Counted from the first letter of the stretch, positions 27,802 to 37,573 are shown. The stretch: DNA of 64,000 nucleotides from Alcaligenaceae bacterium (GCA_013416435.1 JACCEN010000001.1:390473-454472); one strand, 5' to 3'. Made by a program: numbers and translations. Notes: generated by a model from the letters alone, not told the origin.

Positions 27802-28092
27802 ATGCAGAAGCGACCCGTACAGCGCGGCCGGCCACCCGGCGCCACCACCTTTGATGCCGAACTGGCCCAGGCCTTCGGCAGTGCGGTGCGTGCGCTGCGC
27901 ACGGAACGCGGCATTGCCCAGGAAATGCTGGCGAACCTCGCGGGCATCGAACGCTCGCACCTGGGCAAGATTGAGCGCGGCGAGCACATGCCCACGCTGG
28001 CGATTATCTTCAAGATCGCCGAAGCGCTGGAATGTAGCACGGCAGTGCTCATGACCCAGACAGAAACCCAGCTTACCGAAGGTAAGGTTTAA
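27802..28092 (+). CDS. XRE family transcriptional regulator
   Basis: 96 aa. HTH_3 domain: AFGSAVRALRTERGIAQEMLANLAGIERSHLGKIERG, about residues 24-60. Divergent from DUF2958, convergent with DUF736. The functional counterpart in ICE-2 is at 60283-60570. Likely controls ICE maintenance genes. Confidence 0.9.
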   Translation: MQKRPVQRGRPPGATTFDAELAQAFGSAVRALRTERGIAQEMLANLAGIERSHLGKIERGEHMPTLAIIFKIAEALECSTAVLMTQTETQLTEGKV

Positions 28093-28138
28093 CCATAAGG
28101 CCTGTGGGGGCTGTGCCGCCATAGGCCTTTGAGTGGAT

Positions 28139-28162
28139 ACGCCCCGCCAAAAGGCGGGGCGT
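28139..28162. terminator. Bidirectional terminator between XRE and DUF736
   Basis: Perfect hairpin: ACGCCCCGCC, AAAA loop, GGCGGGGCGT. It lies between two convergent stops (28092 and 28169). The T run is short (GGGCTTT), so efficiency is uncertain. Confidence 0.65.
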
Positions 28163-28168
28163 AGGGCT

Positions 28169-28483
28169 TTAAGCCGTTTGCGGCTTGCTGCGCGTCCACA
28201 GCAGGTCATGCGTGCCGTCCTCGCCTTCGATCAGGCGAGCATAGACGGTGGCCGCGAATGAGGGGTCATCCAGCGTCACCGACAGGTATTCCCGCCCGGC
28301 CTCGCTGGTTTTCTTCCACGCCGCGCCGATGTCATTGCCTGCGGCCTGCAGGCGGAAGTCGGGGGCTTTGCCGTTTTCGCCCTTGTCGTTGGCGACCAGC
28401 TTGACCTTGACGTTAAGCGTCAGGGTGCGCAAGGTGCCGGTGTAGCCGTTGGTATCTGCGGTGAAGGTGCCGATGGTAGCCAT
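28169..28483 (-). CDS. DUF736 domain protein
   Basis: 104 aa, normal length. Starts MATIGTFTADTNGYTGTLRT and contains [17 protein letters not shown]. Paralogue at 59875-60183. DUF736 proteins are near-universal in this ICE family; function unknown. A conserved hairpin lies 118 bp upstream in both copies. Confidence 0.9.
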   Translation of the reverse strand: MATIGTFTADTNGYTGTLRTLTLNVKVKLVANDKGENGKAPDFRLQAAGNDIGAAWKKTSEAGREYLSVTLDDPSFAATVYARLIEGEDGTHDLLWTRSKPQTA

Positions 28484-28600
28484 GGTGATACTCCTTTCAG
28501 GAATTCAAGGTCGCGCCAGTGCGTCCTTGTTGTGATCCGGTCGGCGGGGGTGGGCGGGCCGCACCGCACCAGCGGCCGTAACAGCGTGGAGGGCCGGGAA

Positions 28601-28656
28601 GCGCAAACAATTTGTCCCGCGAGGAATGCGCGCAGCGCAGGGGAAATTGTTTGTGC
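28601..28656 (-). ncRNA. Conserved structured element upstream of DUF736, ICE-1 copy
   Basis: Arms GCGCAAACAATTT (28601-28613) and AAATTGTTTGTGC (28644-28656) pair at 12 of 13 positions around a 30-nt loop. In DUF736 orientation the loop begins CCCCTGCGC and contains CGCGCATTCCTCGCG. ICE-2 keeps this loop but has a different stem (CGATTTT/AAAATCG), so pairing is kept while sequence changes. Could be an RNA leader, a small RNA or an ssDNA structure. Confidence 0.55.
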
Positions 28657-29119
28657 TGGACGGTTGCGGCCCATCAGCCCAAGGCTTGCCGTCCCCCGCC
28701 AGGATTCACGACAAGACAAGGACGTACAGGCCGACCGTTCTGCAAGGAGAGATGGCGAACTCGATTTCGCCGTAGATACGCTCGACCGGCAAGCACCCTG
28801 ATGCGTGCAAGAACCAGGCTGCCGATGTTGGGCGAAAAACTCCCCGCCGCACGCTGCGGCGCTGCCTTTGAAAGCGCGGTGTGGAAGCTCCATAAACCAG
28901 GCTGGGCGGCATGTTGGTGAACCGCCCCTCGTGATGTCCAGACAAACAACCGCCAGCATCGAGGACGGCACGCTTGCGTGCAACCTGCGCCAGCAAGCCC
29001 AGGCGTAGTCTTACCCGCACCGCCTGTGGCGGGGCACCATATAGAAGAAGCCGCAAGCACTTGAGCCTGCTTATCTGACAACCGCACAGGACATAACGCC
29101 CTGTGCGGTTGTCGGGGCT
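28657..29119. other. Gene-free stretch upstream of the structured element
   Basis: About 460 bp. Several open frames exist on both strands, but none has recognisable protein character and they contradict each other. Apart from the adjacent hairpin I see nothing supported. Confidence 0.35.
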
Positions 29120-29647
29120 TTATATCTGCCCCAGCTCTGCCAGTGAGGCCGTGCTGGCCGCCGTCACGATGACATGATCGAGCAACCGTACATCTATCAG
29201 CGCCAGCGCATTTTTCAGATGCTTGGTCAGGTTCAGGTCCGCGATACTTGGCTCGGTTGAACCCGACGGATGGTTATGCGCCATGATGAGCGCGGCCGCG
29301 TTCAAGCGCAGCGCCGTTTTGACGATCTCGCGAGGATAGACGCTGGCCTGGCTCAACGTCCCCGGACCCTGCTCGATATAGCGAATCGGCTTGAAACGTG
29401 AGTCCAGATACAAGAAGGCAGCACATTCGTGTCCCAGCCCGGCCAGCTTGGCCTGAAAAAACTGCTTCACCTTGGTCGGCTGATCGACCGCCGAAGTTTG
29501 GGAAACCAGACTTTCCGCAGCGGTACGGCCCGCCGCCAGAATCTGCTCGTCGCTGGCCAGCTTGTAGCGGCCACTGGGACTACGTACATACAGGGTACAT
29601 GTCTCGTCCATGTTGTCATAGCTCAGTGCGGCGATGGTGTTGTTCAT
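29120..29647 (-). CDS. radC: RadC family JAB-domain protein, copy 1
   Basis: 175 aa. JAMM metal motif complete: [16 protein letters not shown] (HxH...D), with upstream Glu in the YIEQGPGTL strand. Lacks the N-terminal HhH of chromosomal RadC, as is usual on mobile elements. The most diverged of the three radC copies here. A leader conserved with the other two precedes it. Confidence 0.9.
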   Translation of the reverse strand: MNNTIAALSYDNMDETCTLYVRSPSGRYKLASDEQILAAGRTAAESLVSQTSAVDQPTKVKQFFQAKLAGLGHECAAFLYLDSRFKPIRYIEQGPGTLSQASVYPREIVKTALRLNAAALIMAHNHPSGSTEPSIADLNLTKHLKNALALIDVRLLDHVIVTAASTASLAELGQI

Positions 29648-30323
29648 GATGCGCTCCAGTGTTCAGGGCGGGATTGCCCGGAACCCGAAGGCATGGCGCA
29701 GCGCAGGTTTCAAGGGTCGAAGACGGCCAGCGGCCGCAAGCGGTGCCCACGGCGACGCGCCGCCCTTTAAACCGAGACCGGCATGACACAATGACCGGAA
29801 GCAAAACAGCCCCCACCGTGTCACTGGGGTTTGCGTTGGAATCCTCTGCGTAAAGCGCAGCCAGACTTGAATCGTTGCGCATCGCGCAGCCGGCAAACGA
29901 ATGTGCGCAGCGCCGCAGACGCGAAGGCGTGAGGGATTGAAGCCTAATGGCCGTGACGACAACGTCGGCACGGGGCGCAGCCCGAAAGCCCGGCGGCGCT
30001 CGCGCCGACACGCTCAGGCTTATCCACAGATTCTGTGCGCAAGCCTGTGCATAAAAGATGAAGACTTTATGACAGCCCTTGTCATTCCGTGCTTTGCGCC
30101 TGGATGGGCTGCGATTTGTCCAGCGCAGCGATGGCCGTCCGTCCCCTGGCGCTTGTCTCACATGCTCCGGTCGCCGCTGCCCCTCCGAAGCGGCGACCGG
30201 CTGATTTGGCTTTTTGCCTTGGTTGTTGTCACCGGGCGCGGCGATGCAGCGCCCGGATTTTTGACCAACGGCCCCAATGACGCAACGGCGTTGGGGACGG
30301 TGAGATCTGAACCAATGACAATA
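29648..30323. other. radC leader and intergenic region of ICE-1
   Basis: No supported gene over about 680 bp. The first ~150 bp is similar to the leaders of the other two radC genes (GCCCGGAACC, GGCGCAGCGCA, then GACGGCC...GGCCGCAAGC). A TTATCCACAGA DnaA-box-like sequence lies at 30020-30030. The rest shows nothing identifiable. Confidence 0.4.
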
Positions 30324-30355
30324 GCCAGCGCCCCGGCTGGAACCGGGGCGCTGGC
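30324..30355. terminator. Terminator downstream of parB, ICE-1
   Basis: Perfect 13-bp stem: GCCAGCGCCCCGG, CTGGAA loop, CCGGGGCGCTGGC. It lies 12 bp beyond the parB stop. Both ICEs have a strong GC hairpin at this place (see 58270-58294). Confidence 0.7.
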
Positions 30356-30367
30356 CTAGCTTCAAGA

Positions 30368-32392
30368 TTATGCGGCTACTGCATCAGTCGGTTCAGTGGG
30401 TGTGTCGGCATCCTCGGCGGTTGCTTCGTCTTCCTCTGCCGCCGTGTCCTGCGGGCTTTCCACCCGGAAAATACCGGGCATCCACCCCGTACCGGCCACC
30501 AGTCGTTCCGCTTCGCTGGCAATGTCAGCTTTCTTGAGCTTCGCCAGCCGGGAAACGTGGTCAGGTGCGAACTCTCCCACGGCATCCAGAATCATGGCTT
30601 TGGAAATGTGCAGGAAATAGCTTTCGGCAGTCGGCTGCCACCATACCGCCATATCCAGCCCCACGGCCTGCGCCAGTTTCTCGCCCGGTTGCTGTGCCGT
30701 AGCGCGAGGCGTGACAACATCCACGCTTGCCGCCGCGCACACCGCCAGCAGCCGCACCAGTTCATCTTGCGGCTTTGCTAACAAGACGGCAAACAGATCG
30801 GGGCTGTCTATCGGCAACGCCTTGCCTATGACTTTTTGCTGTTCGACCAGCGCCACGGCGGCGGGCGATTCCGGCCAGTCCGGGGCCATACTTTCCAGCC
30901 GGTCTTGCACGGTCAACCGTATTTCCAGCGGCAAACTGTCACGATAGCAATAACCCTTTTGCAAGACTGTCTGCACCATGCCATGCACCACAGCAGCCAG
31001 GGCGGCGTGTGGATTCCGCGCCAGCTCGATTTGCAGCGCGGCGGTGCGGTGGGCGCTCAAGCGTTGCGCCAGCCGGTCGGACAGGGAAGCGGCCTTGGGC
31101 TGCTCCTTGTCCTCGCCATCGCTGTTTGCATCATCCTCGCCACTGAATCCCTGCCGCAATCGCTCCAAGGTACGCAACGCCTTCGCTTCGGCTTCACGCA
31201 TCAGGCCACGATGCACGACAATCTGACCTTGCCGGTCAAGGGTGACAATGGCACCAGCGGCGGCTTTGACGTTCGGAGCGTAATCCAGCAAGCGATCTTC
31301 CAGCGCCTGCAATTGTTCGCCCAGGCTATCGCCTTCGGCCTGCAAGGCGTCGGCCTTTTCCTCGTCGTCCGCGTCCAGTGCGGCATCAATCGCTTCACCA
31401 ATGGCCTGCATTTTGGTTTCCAACTTGTCCATGCGGTCAGCTTCCTGCTTGGTAGGATTGCGCCGCTCACGCGGGGCGCGTTGGAAGGCTTGCAGGTCGG
31501 CATAGGTCGCGGCGGGCGTGGCATCCACCCATGCCCACCCCTCGGCCTTCACGCTGGCCGCGTATTCGTCCAGCTTTTGGCGTACCAGCGTTTCCAACAG
31601 CACCGCATCGGTGACATACACGCCGCTCTCGTCCTGCGCGAACAGATCACGGCGAATGCCGCCGCCCGCAGCTTCGTAGACATCCAGCCCCACGAAACGC
31701 ACCAGCGCATGGCCTGCGTCTATCTCCCGCTCGGTCAGCCGGTCACGCAAGGCGTGCGGCTGGCGTTGCCATTCAGGCGCTTCATAGAACGCCGCCTCCT
31801 GGGCCGCGTGGTCGTCCGTGATGGCAAGCGCCATCAACTGTTCAAGGGTGACGGCATCGGCACGATAATCGGCCAGCAAACGCCGCGAGACATTCGCCAG
31901 CTTCATACGGCGCTGCACCACCAGCGGGGTCACGCTGAAATCCGCTGCGATGTCTTCGATGGGTCGGCCTTCGGCCACCAGTGCGGCGAACGCTTCAAAC
32001 TGGTCTGCAGGGTGCATGGCTTCACGCTGCACGTTCTCTGTCAGGCTCACCGTGCGGGCGCTGGCATCAGCCACCAGCAGGCACGGCACCGCCCAATCCT
32101 TGGGAATGCGCCGGGTCTTTGCCAGCCGTTTGAGCGCGTCGAGCCTGCGGCCACCGGCCACGACTTCGTAATGCTCGCCGTCGCGGGCCAGAATGACGGT
32201 CAGGTTTTGCAGCAGCCCTACGCGGGCGATGCTCTCGGCCAGGGCATCAATAGACTGTTTGATCTTGCGTACGTTGCGCTTCGAAGCGCGAAGCTGCGAC
32301 AGTGGCACGACAATCAGGTTTTGCGCCGGGGCGGCGACTTCCTGCGTAGCGGTGTCGATGGCTTGGGTTTCGGTTTGATGGATCGCGTTCAT
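30368..32392 (-). CDS. parB: ParB/RepB/Spo0J family protein, large ICE type
   Basis: 674 aa. N-terminal ParB/sulfiredoxin-fold domain (VPLSQLRASKRNVRK, HYEVVAGGRRLDALKRL, SLTENVQREAMHPADQFEAFAALV) and an HTH with DFSVTPLVVQRRM. A long acidic C-terminal half follows, ending in a Glu/Thr-rich tail. Maintenance protein of ICE-1. Intact here; the ICE-2 copy carries a nonsense codon at the HTH. Confidence 0.92.
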   Translation of the reverse strand: MNAIHQTETQAIDTATQEVAAPAQNLIVVPLSQLRASKRNVRKIKQSIDALAESIARVGLLQNLTVILARDGEHYEVVAGGRRLDALKRLAKTRRIPKDWAVPCLLVADASARTVSLTENVQREAMHPADQFEAFAALVAEGRPIEDIAADFSVTPLVVQRRMKLANVSRRLLADYRADAVTLEQLMALAITDDHAAQEAAFYEAPEWQRQPHALRDRLTEREIDAGHALVRFVGLDVYEAAGGGIRRDLFAQDESGVYVTDAVLLETLVRQKLDEYAASVKAEGWAWVDATPAATYADLQAFQRAPRERRNPTKQEADRMDKLETKMQAIGEAIDAALDADDEEKADALQAEGDSLGEQLQALEDRLLDYAPNVKAAAGAIVTLDRQGQIVVHRGLMREAEAKALRTLERLRQGFSGEDDANSDGEDKEQPKAASLSDRLAQRLSAHRTAALQIELARNPHAALAAVVHGMVQTVLQKGYCYRDSLPLEIRLTVQDRLESMAPDWPESPAAVALVEQQKVIGKALPIDSPDLFAVLLAKPQDELVRLLAVCAAASVDVVTPRATAQQPGEKLAQAVGLDMAVWWQPTAESYFLHISKAMILDAVGEFAPDHVSRLAKLKKADIASEAERLVAGTGWMPGIFRVESPQDTAAEEDEATAEDADTPTEPTDAVAA

Positions 32393-32473
32393 GGTGAAAA
32401 CTCCTTGAGATTTTGCAGTGCAGCCATGGAAAGCGCGGCAAGGGTGGCTGCCTGCCCCTGCCGCGTAGGGGAA

Positions 32474-33298
32474 TCAGGCTTTCAACTGGCGCATGCCCTC
32501 GGCCAGCAGCCACAGGGAGCGGTTCAGGCGAATGTCGGCATCAATGCCTTGCACCGCCCGGGTGCTTTGGCGGCGACCGTTGGCGCTGCGGCCACGCAAA
32601 CCGCCTTTGGTCAGGTTTTCCTGCACGCGGTTAAAGGCCATCCACAGATCGGGGCGGCGGTCGTCGTAGCGGCGCGGCATCAGAATCTGGCTTTCGGTGA
32701 TGGGCGCGGGCTTGTCGGGGTCGTCGTATTTCAGGGCCAGTGCGGCGCGGGCGAATACTTCGGCTTCTCCATCGTCCAGCGTGATGCTCTGCATGGCTTC
32801 GCGGGATTCCTGCACCCGCTCGAAACCGTCCAGCACCTCATAAGCGCCTTCGATGACTTGGCCGGTAATGTCACCCTTATGCGGGATGCGAACATCGGCC
32901 ACCGTATCGCCGCATACCAGCCCGTTGCTGCATACGAAACGAAACGCCCCGGCCAGCATCTGATAACTGCTCGTGCCGTCGTGCGAGTTCAAAAGAATGA
33001 TTTCATTGGCAATGCTGTCATTCACCTGATTGGCATGCCGTAGCCGAATCATGTGTTTGGTGTGTTCGCGCCGGTCTGCGTTGCGTACGCGGGTCTGCGT
33101 CACCATGAAGGGTTCAAACCCTTCTTTCCGTAGTTCCGTCAGTACCGCTGCCGTGGGGATGTAGCTATAGCGTTCTGAACGGCTTTCGTGTGGGGCATCA
33201 GCATAGATGGACGGAACCACGGCCCTGATCTGATCGTCCGACAGCGGGCGGTCGCTGCGCAGCACCGGGGAAAGGGAACCGAAGCGGGATGCAAGCAT
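32474..33298 (-). CDS. DUF932 domain protein
   Basis: 274 aa. Phage/plasmid-like DUF932 family: SRFGSLSPVLRSDRPLSDDQI, VMTQTRVR-like region, RLRHANQVNDSIANEIILLNSHDG and FRFVCSNGLVCGD. Sits just upstream of parB. Absent from ICE-2, where its leader is joined directly to parB. Function unknown, possibly a methylation or replication helper. Confidence 0.88.
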   Translation of the reverse strand: MLASRFGSLSPVLRSDRPLSDDQIRAVVPSIYADAPHESRSERYSYIPTAAVLTELRKEGFEPFMVTQTRVRNADRREHTKHMIRLRHANQVNDSIANEIILLNSHDGTSSYQMLAGAFRFVCSNGLVCGDTVADVRIPHKGDITGQVIEGAYEVLDGFERVQESREAMQSITLDDGEAEVFARAALALKYDDPDKPAPITESQILMPRRYDDRRPDLWMAFNRVQENLTKGGLRGRSANGRRQSTRAVQGIDADIRLNRSLWLLAEGMRQLKA

Positions 33299-34143
33299 GA
33301 GATTTCTCCTGACAAAGAAAAGGTTTGCTGTTCACCGCACGCCGGATTCCAAGATTCGAGCCCAAAGCTTTTGAGCTGTTGATGTGCGGTCGGCACGAAG
33401 AACCCGGTTGGCCTCGTTGCCACCGTCTTTCCTGAGTTCGTCGCCCGCGACGGTCAGGAGCCCACGAACGTGGGCCGTCAAGGAGAAAAGCGCCAGGTTG
33501 GTGCGGCCCGCAGGCGCAGCCGAGGACACGGCCTGGCGCGCCTTGACGGCACGCGGCCACGGGCTACAGTCGCGGACAAGGTGATGAAGTCAGGAAAGAT
33601 GGCTGGACAGGCAACGGCCAGGTCTTGGTGTCGCCCGCAGGCAAGCGCCAGCGCGCAGGCCCGAAGCGGGAAGCCGGGCCGAAGGCGTCAGGGATGTGGA
33701 AGGCTGGCGATAGATAGCCAGTCCCGTCAGGGATGAGCGGTTAGCGAACGTGGAGCAGCGTGGTCTGCGAAGCAGAGACGCAACGACCTGCTTATGCTAA
33801 ACCACGGACAGCACCAATTTGTTGCTTATTTTTGATACATTCTTAAAAAGCTCCCTTTGTGGGAGGGAGCAGCCAAGAGTCTGCAATCGTTCACACTTGG
33901 CTTCGTGCTTTGCTTGCTTCGTTTAAATAGCCGGTGCGCATGTATACGCCGACGGAAGGTCATCGTAGTAGCGATAGTACAGACGGTATAAGGAAGTACG
34001 TTTTTTCCAGGTAGTTCCAAACCCGAGTGCAGTACAATGCGCTCGCGCTACTGGTCAGGGGAAGGAGGCTCACCAACGATCGCTTGCAAGCATCAATTTC
34101 GATGTTTTAAATAATTTCATTCTCAGATGCAGGGGCCATATCT
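33299..34143. other. DUF932 leader and left flank of the defence cassette
   Basis: 845 bp without a gene. 33300-33740 is a GC-rich leader whose counterpart in inverted orientation is at 55820-56250 of ICE-2. From about 33800 the base composition becomes clearly AT-richer, marking the edge of the inserted defence cassette. A promoter for the DUF262 gene should lie within 34020-34140; I cannot assign boxes with confidence. Confidence 0.5.
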
Positions 34144-35241
34144 ATGACAAGGAAACGCAGAGTTGCATTAAGCGAGCAAGAAAAGCGAGATGCAGAAGCC
34201 GCCGTGTCTAGTGTCGCCCGCCAAGTAAAATTTACCGTTGCTGAATATCCGGTATCTATGTATGTCAGTAGGTTCGCCGATGATGAAACGGATCGTTATT
34301 TTGTGCCGGAATATCAACGAAACCTTGCTTGGAATGACGAGCAAAAGTCGCAGTTTATTGAATCATTGATTGTTGGGCTGCCTATCCCGTTTATGTTTTT
34401 TTACCAAACATCAAACGGACGAATGGAAATCGTCGACGGCTCCCAACGTATGCGAGCGATGCGGTCTTTTCTAAAGGAGAACTTGCGTCTTCGGGATTTG
34501 GTATTGGTTCCGGAGCTAAATGGGTTTACCTTTGAAGATCTACATAGTGATAGACAACGCAAACTCGAAGATGTCACTATCCGCACAATTATTCTCGACA
34601 CCGATACTGACCCATCAACACGCGCAGAGATGTTTGCGCGCATCAACCGCATGGGAACAACAGCAAACGAAGCGGAAATTCGGCGAGGGTCACTCCCCGG
34701 GTTGGTAACAGGTCTGATTACTGAGCTTGCTGAACACCAGCTCTTTGTTGAACTTACTCCACTGAGTGCAAAAGCGGTTAATCAGCGTGAGCGAGAAGAG
34801 CTTGTAACTCGGTTCTTCGCATACCTTAATCGAAATGACACACCAGCAGGTCGATTCCCCGGATATCGGGATCGCCCAAAGAAATTCCTTTACGATTACC
34901 TAAAGGATGCAAACGCCGAAGCTGAGCAGCGTCCAGAAATGATTGATGAAATGCGCGATGAGTTTCTTCGAATGCTAGCCTTTGTCCAAGAAACATTTGA
35001 ACTTGGTTTCCGAAAATCAGCCGCAGCCAATACAGTACCTCGTGTCCGATTTGAAGCGATTTCAGTTGGCTCGGCCCTTGTTCTACGGAAAAATCCAGCG
35101 CTAGAAATTAATGCTGGCCTTGTTTCCAACCGCATGAAACAAGTTGGCTTTGATCAACTAGTTGTCTCTGATGGTGCAAACGTGCGCTCCAAACTAGAGG
35201 GCCGAATTGACTTAGTTGTGGGTATTTTGACAGAAGAATGA
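34144..35241 (+). CDS. DUF262 (GmrSD N-terminal-like) protein of a defence operon
   Basis: 365 aa. Conserved DUF262 motifs: YFVPEYQRNLAWNDEQKSQFIESL (about residues 56-79), then MEIVDGSQRMRAM (about 97-109), the DGxQR signature of the ParB-like NTPase/nuclease fold. No C-terminal DUF1524 HNH domain, unlike full GmrSD. Overlaps the HEPN gene by 4 nt (GAATGA). Expected to act as the nucleotide-dependent or nuclease partner in an anti-phage system; this is inference from family and context. Confidence 0.85.
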   Translation: MTRKRRVALSEQEKRDAEAAVSSVARQVKFTVAEYPVSMYVSRFADDETDRYFVPEYQRNLAWNDEQKSQFIESLIVGLPIPFMFFYQTSNGRMEIVDGSQRMRAMRSFLKENLRLRDLVLVPELNGFTFEDLHSDRQRKLEDVTIRTIILDTDTDPSTRAEMFARINRMGTTANEAEIRRGSLPGLVTGLITELAEHQLFVELTPLSAKAVNQREREELVTRFFAYLNRNDTPAGRFPGYRDRPKKFLYDYLKDANAEAEQRPEMIDEMRDEFLRMLAFVQETFELGFRKSAAANTVPRVRFEAISVGSALVLRKNPALEINAGLVSNRMKQVGFDQLVVSDGANVRSKLEGRIDLVVGILTEE

Positions 35242-35951
35242 CTACTCTTTTAACTACCCTATCCGAACGCAAGGACGAATTCAGTTCGCATTTGGCTTTG
35301 GCAAAAGCTATGGAGGAACGTCTTTTCGAGGGCGACCTTGTATCTATCGGGGAGACTGCCCTTACCGTTCGCCATTTAAGAACCATCAAATCTGGATTAA
35401 TTGTTCATCTTTATAATATTGTCGAAGCTTTAATGAGTCGGACCATAGAAGAAGTAGGTGTTGCGGTGAAAAGCTTCACACCCAACACTTGGTCGACCAA
35501 TACCTTGAAGGAGTGGCTTCGGTTTAATGCCTCAATAGGCCTTGACGGTAATGAGGAATCGCGACTAGCGGTTGTCCACAAAGCAGCGCTGAAGCTGTTG
35601 CAGATAGACCCAATTAATGATTTGAAGTTCAAGAAGCCTTCTGGCACATGGTCCGACAAAGTGATCATGAAGTTCTCTCAGAGACTGAATATAAGATTTG
35701 ACCTGACACCGGAAATCGCCACAAAGATTCAGAAAAACGCAAAGTATGGCGATAAAACTCCGCTGGAGTTCTTAGCAGATAGAAGAAACGCAATCGCTCA
35801 TGGCCGCCGATCCTTTGAAGACGGAGCAGCCGATTTATCTTTGACCGATATCCAAGAGCTTGCAGATGTAACCATAGAGTATATGGAACATGCGATTAGT
35901 GCATTTCAGACATTTGTAGATGAAAAACGTTATTTAGCTGTTAGTCCCTGA
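35238..35951 (+). CDS. HEPN-domain protein (MAE_28990/MAE_18760-like), probable RNase effector
   Basis: 237 aa. All-helical. The HEPN catalytic signature R-N-x3-H is at residues 183-188 (DRRNAIAHGR), and the N-terminal half has the IVHLYNIVEALMSRTIEE helix typical of this HEPN branch. HEPN proteins of this type are predicted ribonucleases in defence systems. Shares 1 nt with the methyltransferase start (TGATG) and 4 nt with DUF262, so the three are made from one message. Confidence 0.8.
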   Translation: MTTLLTTLSERKDEFSSHLALAKAMEERLFEGDLVSIGETALTVRHLRTIKSGLIVHLYNIVEALMSRTIEEVGVAVKSFTPNTWSTNTLKEWLRFNASIGLDGNEESRLAVVHKAALKLLQIDPINDLKFKKPSGTWSDKVIMKFSQRLNIRFDLTPEIATKIQKNAKYGDKTPLEFLADRRNAIAHGRRSFEDGAADLSLTDIQELADVTIEYMEHAISAFQTFVDEKRYLAVSP

Positions 35952-37018
35952 TGTTGAACGCCAAGAGAATCTTCGCGGTTGATCTTTTTTGTGGTGCCGG
36001 AGGCCTCACATATGGGTTGGAGCGTGCAGGCATTCACGTAAAGCTAGGCATTGATATCGACCCCGCGTGCGCGCATCCCATTGAGCAAAACTCAAAAGCA
36101 ACATTTTTGCAGGCCGATGTAGCGACTGTGGACCATACGGTAATTGAAAAGGCATTTAGTGGTGGGCACGTTAAGCTGCTCGCAGGTTGCGCGCCATGCC
36201 AGCCCTTTTCGACATACTCTCGCGCAGCCAAACAAAAACATGGCGAAGGTGCCGGTGAAAAACGCAGTGAAGACTGGCGTTTGGTCGAGCACTTCGGAAA
36301 GGTAATCCGGAGTACCCAGCCAGACCTCATAACCATGGAGAACGTAGCACCACTCGCGCAGCAGCCAATTTTTCAAGAATTTCTTGACGGGCTCGACGGC
36401 TATTGGGTTGATTGGAAGATTGTTGAATGCCACATGCTTGGTCTTCCACAAACTCGAAAACGCTTGGTCTTGCTGGCATCTAAGCTTGGTCCAATCACGA
36501 TACCGGAATTTGATTCACCGATCAAAACCGTAAAATCGGTGATTGGAAAACTCCCAGCAATAACTGCCGGTGAGCAAGACCCTACCGATCGACTTCATAG
36601 AGCCAGTCGCCTTAGCCCGACGAACTTAAAAAGAATCCGACACTCTCTTCCAGGCGGAACGTGGCGAGACTGGCCGAATGAATTGCGCTCTGCATGTCAC
36701 GCAAAGAAAACGGGGGCAACATACCCATCTGTTTACGGTCGAATGAAATGGAATGCTCCTGCGCCTACCATTACCACTCAGTGTTTCGGCTACGGGAATG
36801 GCAGATTTGGGCACCCAGAACAGGATCGAGCCATTAGTCTACGAGAGGCAGCAATGTTGCAAGGGTTCCCTCAGAAGTATTCTTTTATACCGGACGATGA
36901 GCCAGTGAGCTTTGCTAAAGTTGGAAGGCTTATCGGAAACGCAGTACCGGTGACCTTGGGAACGGTAGTTGGAAAATTGTTCATTGAACACGTCGCTAAG
37001 CACGGCAACGGTCAGTAA
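35951..37018 (+). CDS. dcm: DNA (cytosine-5-)-methyltransferase
   Basis: 355 aa. All main 5mC motifs are present: I FCGAGG (13-18), IV PCQPFS with catalytic Cys83, VI ENV, VIII QTRKRL, IX REAAMLQGFP and X GNAVP. The target-recognition region is the segment between VIII and IX. In this operon it probably marks self DNA so that the DUF262/HEPN pair discriminates invaders. Base composition matches the two genes before it, not the ICE core. Confidence 0.95.
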   Translation: MLNAKRIFAVDLFCGAGGLTYGLERAGIHVKLGIDIDPACAHPIEQNSKATFLQADVATVDHTVIEKAFSGGHVKLLAGCAPCQPFSTYSRAAKQKHGEGAGEKRSEDWRLVEHFGKVIRSTQPDLITMENVAPLAQQPIFQEFLDGLDGYWVDWKIVECHMLGLPQTRKRLVLLASKLGPITIPEFDSPIKTVKSVIGKLPAITAGEQDPTDRLHRASRLSPTNLKRIRHSLPGGTWRDWPNELRSACHAKKTGATYPSVYGRMKWNAPAPTITTQCFGYGNGRFGHPEQDRAISLREAAMLQGFPQKYSFIPDDEPVSFAKVGRLIGNAVPVTLGTVVGKLFIEHVAKHGNGQ

Positions 37019-37063
37019 ACCTCTATCCTCCAGGTGAAGTAATAAGGGCCGAAGCCCCAATTC

Positions 37064-37573
37064 TTACAGCAAGCCACGCTCCGCAAGCGATGCGGTATCC
37101 TGACCAGCCACTATGACATGATCCAGCATACGCACATCCAGCAACGCTAGTGCCTTTTTGAGATGCGTAGTCAGTGTAATGTCCGCCGCGCTCGGCTCGG
37201 TACTGCCACTTGGATGATTATGCGACACAATAACAGCTGCGGCATGATGGTGTAGCGCCGCCTTGGCGACCTCACGCGGATAGACCGAGGCTTGATTGAG
37301 CGTGCCCTGGAACATCTCCACGTATTCGATCAGCCTATGCTGCGAATCCAGGAACAGGACTGCAAACACCTCCACGTCGAAGCCGGCCAGTTTTGCCGTC
37401 AGATATTCCTTGACGGCTGCGGGTGATTTGAACACCGTACCTCGCTTCATTTTCTGATCAACCGCCTGGCGGGCCGCTTCAAGCATCTGATCCGTGGTTG
37501 CTGGCAGATAGCGCCCCTGCGCATCACGCACCAGCAAAGCGGAATCGAGAGAGGAAAAGGATGGTTGCGACAT
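37064..37573 (-). CDS. radC: RadC family JAB-domain protein, copy 2
   Basis: 169 aa. JAMM motif VSHNHPSGSTEPSAAD intact. Very similar to copy 3 (52870-53379) over its whole length, much less to copy 1. Convergent with the methyltransferase. Its upstream leader is interrupted by the IS21 element at 37655 and continues at 49752. Confidence 0.92.
   Translation of the reverse strand: MSQPSFSSLDSALLVRDAQGRYLPATTDQMLEAARQAVDQKMKRGTVFKSPAAVKEYLTAKLAGFDVEVFAVLFLDSQHRLIEYVEMFQGTLNQASVYPREVAKAALHHHAAAVIVSHNHPSGSTEPSAADITLTTHLKKALALLDVRMLDHVIVAGQDTASLAERGLL

Noticed and set aside
28674..29087. Possible 137-aa gene between DUF736 and radC
   Set aside because: No recognised domain; overlaps conflicting frames on both strands and is not preserved in ICE-2.
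30836..33043. 735-aa plus-strand ORF over parB/DUF932
   Set aside because: Composition is that of a reverse-strand shadow; the minus-strand ParB and DUF932 have clear family motifs.
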